Part shown: positions 61,901 to 64,000 of the stretch, in pieces | Layout: every line of letters begins with the position of its first letter | Position numbering within the stretch: the first letter of the stretch is position 1 | The notes under the pieces: generated by a model | The model's database searches: none | What the model saw: the letters and a program-made list of their open reading frames with translations, nothing else | Told to the model about the DNA's origin: nothing | NCBI RefSeq assembly: GCF_036370855.1 | Contig: NC_088106.1 | Coordinates: 32,564,501-32,628,500 of the forward strand | DNA: 64,000 nucleotides | Direction of reading: 5' to 3' | Source: Dromaius novaehollandiae | Taxonomy: Eukaryota; Chordata; Aves; Casuariiformes; Dromaiidae | Program-made: the position numbers and the translations under genes

Positions 61901-63519
61901 ATTTTCTCTGTCTGGAACTGCCTTTTCCAAGAAGGGGGTGAACAGGGGAATGCTTCTTCTGGTATGTAGACTACCACTATAATATTTGCAGTAGTTTCTG
62001 TTCCATTCCTCCCTGCTTCCTAACTGGTTGTGCTGCTGAACCTCACTGGGCAGATGTCTGCCTTGGAGTGCTTTCAACATAGACCTTCTGTCTGACAGGA
62101 AAAAGATGTCTATAGCCTGTTCTGCTGTATGAGCAGTGTCAACAGTGCTAATATGCCATATGCGTGCACTTTTCTTGCATTGATAACGCTGCATGGCATC
62201 TGCCATCACCTTACTCATTTATCTAAGTCACATCCCATCAGACCTCCTCACTCCCTCTGCTTGTTTTGACCAACCTACATGCGATTTCCCTCAGTCTTGT
62301 TTTGCAGAGAATTAGCAGTTCTAAATACTGGCCTTCTTTGTAAACTTTGGGGAACTATTGCAACACTAAACCCTTGCCAGAAATCAGTTTCTCCTCCTTC
62401 TCATCTGGTAACTGTTTCCTGCATAGTTTCTGAGCTCCAGCAGAACCTGACAGCTCCTTAGCTTCCAAACACCACCAGGAAAGGAATGCCATTCAAAACA
62501 TTTTCTGTTTCAAGAATGGAGAAAATGCAGGGTTTTTTAATATTTCAGCAGCTTTAGTCTGAGCATTTCTTCTCACTTATGTTTCTCTCCATCTCTTTTC
62601 ATATTTCTCCTTTCTGTTGCGAGTTCCAGACCACCTTAGCCCCCGTGTTACTCTCTGGACAGTTGGCTCTCTCATAAAGTCAGTGATAATAAGCTGTCTT
62701 ACAGTCTCACATCCTTACAGCATCCCAGGGCGAGGCAGAGGCACCAAAGAATGTATTGACCCTACCTAGCTGTGTGTCCAAGCTCCAAGAGAAAACTCTG
62801 CATCAGAGGAGAAGAGCCCTACATCCTAATGCAACTACAGAATACAAGCAAACACTGGTGGGACAGGACTCGTCCAAGGTGTCCTGCCAGCTGCCTGAGG
62901 GCAGAAGACACAAAGGAAAAGTCGGGACTCAGCATGAGAAGGAACCATAACGCATGCACTTGAGCAGCAAGGGGAGAAATAAATGGCCCAGAGGAAGACC
63001 ACTCCCTAATGCTTGGCGTATAGCAGAGAAAAGGATTCAAAGCCAAGGCAGTGAAGGAGCGAGGGAATAAGAATTGTAGTGCACGTAACCCTGAACAAAG
63101 TGCAACCAAACTGCAGCCTAATGAATCCCCTCTGTGCAAACAGCTGACTGCTTGCTAACCAAACACACCTACTGCAGCTCCAGCTGCCTCAGATGCATAC
63201 AGGCTCTTTTGAAAAACCCCTTCCGGAAAAGTGAATGTTTCAACAGCTGCAAAGAGCCAGTATTTGGACACCTTAAAAAATTGTGGCTTTGGGGGTGCTT
63301 TCACCTGCAGCCACAGTATATCCCATTTTCCACAATGAATTATCATTATCATCCATCTTCAGAGATGCAGCCAGAAATGCCCCTTCTCTGCTGGAAGAAG
63401 CATGGAGACAAGAGAGTCCACCAGTAGGACTAGGGAAAACATCCTTGTCCAAACCCACAGAACACCAGGGGGTCCATCCTCATCTTCTTCAGCTCCGTCT
63501 TTGCTTTCTGTAGGACCAT
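58916..63519. other. TF upstream intergenic, part 4
   Basis: No gene or named repeat recognised apart from a short 7-bp tandem at 60401-60428 and a CT-rich microsatellite near 61855-61870. Confidence 0.5.
60401..60428. repeat. 7-bp tandem repeat, four units
   Basis: gcacaag, gtgcaag, gcacaag, gcacaag in tandem; two mismatches in the second unit. Confidence 0.9.
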
Positions 63520-63597
63520 GCTTGTGGCACGCAACCACAGCAAGTGCACACTTGCTGTGCAGGTTACAAGTGCCAAGCTTGTGGCACCTAACCACAG
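63520..63597. repeat. 57-bp-period duplication with internal palindrome
   Basis: A 21-bp word starting gcttgtggcac recurs at 63520 and 63577 with two mismatches. Between them lies a perfect 11-bp inverted repeat (63536-63546 and 63549-63559) with a 2-nt spacer. Confidence 0.85.
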
Positions 63598-64000
63598 CTC
63601 AGGAGCAAGCGCACTGCGACTGTACACTTGGTCCCTCTGGGACAAACGTGCCCTGGGACCCTGCTAGAAGAGAGAGAGAGGAGCTCTCTAGGCCTGGGAG
63701 GGAGACAAGAAAGGACATCAGAGATGTCAAGACAGGAGAAAGGAATGAAAGCAGCGAAGGAGATGGTGCAAGAAGCAGAGTGTCAGTGCTCAGTGTGTAG
63801 GAAGGAAATGAGCTGATTGTGCTCCCCTTCCTCATCACATTCCCCGGATCCGCTGCATTCCTCCTTGACCTCTCTTCTCCTCCCATCCCAATTCTCTACC
63901 ACCAAAAACTCACTCTGGTCCTTGCCTTGAGACCATAGCACCAGGCTGTCATCCACCCCAGACCCTCTCGCATATCTGATGAGTAAGAGCTCTCATCACA

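Noticed and set aside
63402..63800. 132-codon plus-strand open frame
   Set aside because: Contains the local duplication/palindrome and Ser-rich stretches; no known domain.
48264..64000. Possible second transferrin gene or pseudogene upstream of TF (humans have TFP1 there)
   Set aside because: I looked for transferrin signatures (DGG, CHTG.GR.AGW, GYSGA, VP.HAV) in the translated frames and saw none.

Overview
The window is vertebrate nuclear DNA, most likely from a bird. Three multi-exon genes are spliced with GT-AG introns. Decayed CR1 LINE fragments, compact introns and a transferrin of the avian ovotransferrin type point to a bird; a crocodilian or turtle cannot be fully excluded. There is no prokaryotic or viral gene set. 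No computation was run: exons come from reading frames, splice sites, codon phase and remembered family sequences.

Layout. (1) 1-14988, plus strand: RAB6B, a Golgi Rab GTPase. Exons 2-8 (residues 24-208) are present; exon 1 lies upstream of the window. The 3' UTR runs to about 15.3 kb, or to about 18.1 kb if a distal poly(A) signal is used. (2) 18.4-29.74 kb, minus strand: SRPRB, the membrane-anchored beta subunit of the SRP receptor, complete in 7 exons (259 aa), with a CpG-rich promoter at about 29.5-30.2 kb. (3) 30.97-48.23 kb, minus strand: TF, transferrin/ovotransferrin, complete in 17 exons (703 aa), with a TATA promoter. (4) 48.3-64 kb: an apparently gene-free region upstream of TF with small tandem repeats, an LTR-like block and an AT-rich segment that resembles a conserved regulatory element.

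RAB6B and SRPRB meet tail to tail. TF and SRPRB run head to tail, with only about 1.2 kb between the TF poly(A) signal and the SRPRB start. From general knowledge the human 3q22 order TF-SRPRB-RAB6B is the same, so this is an old conserved neighbourhood. The products act at different points of the secretory route: SRPRB at ER targeting, RAB6B at the Golgi, and TF as a secreted cargo. I see no evidence of an operon-like functional unit.

I found no undescribed genetic system. The items most worth a second look are an N-glycosylation sequon eight residues before the N-lobe iron-binding Asp of TF, homeodomain-site-rich candidate enhancers, the crowded gene boundaries, and complementary G and C homopolymers within one SRPRB intron.
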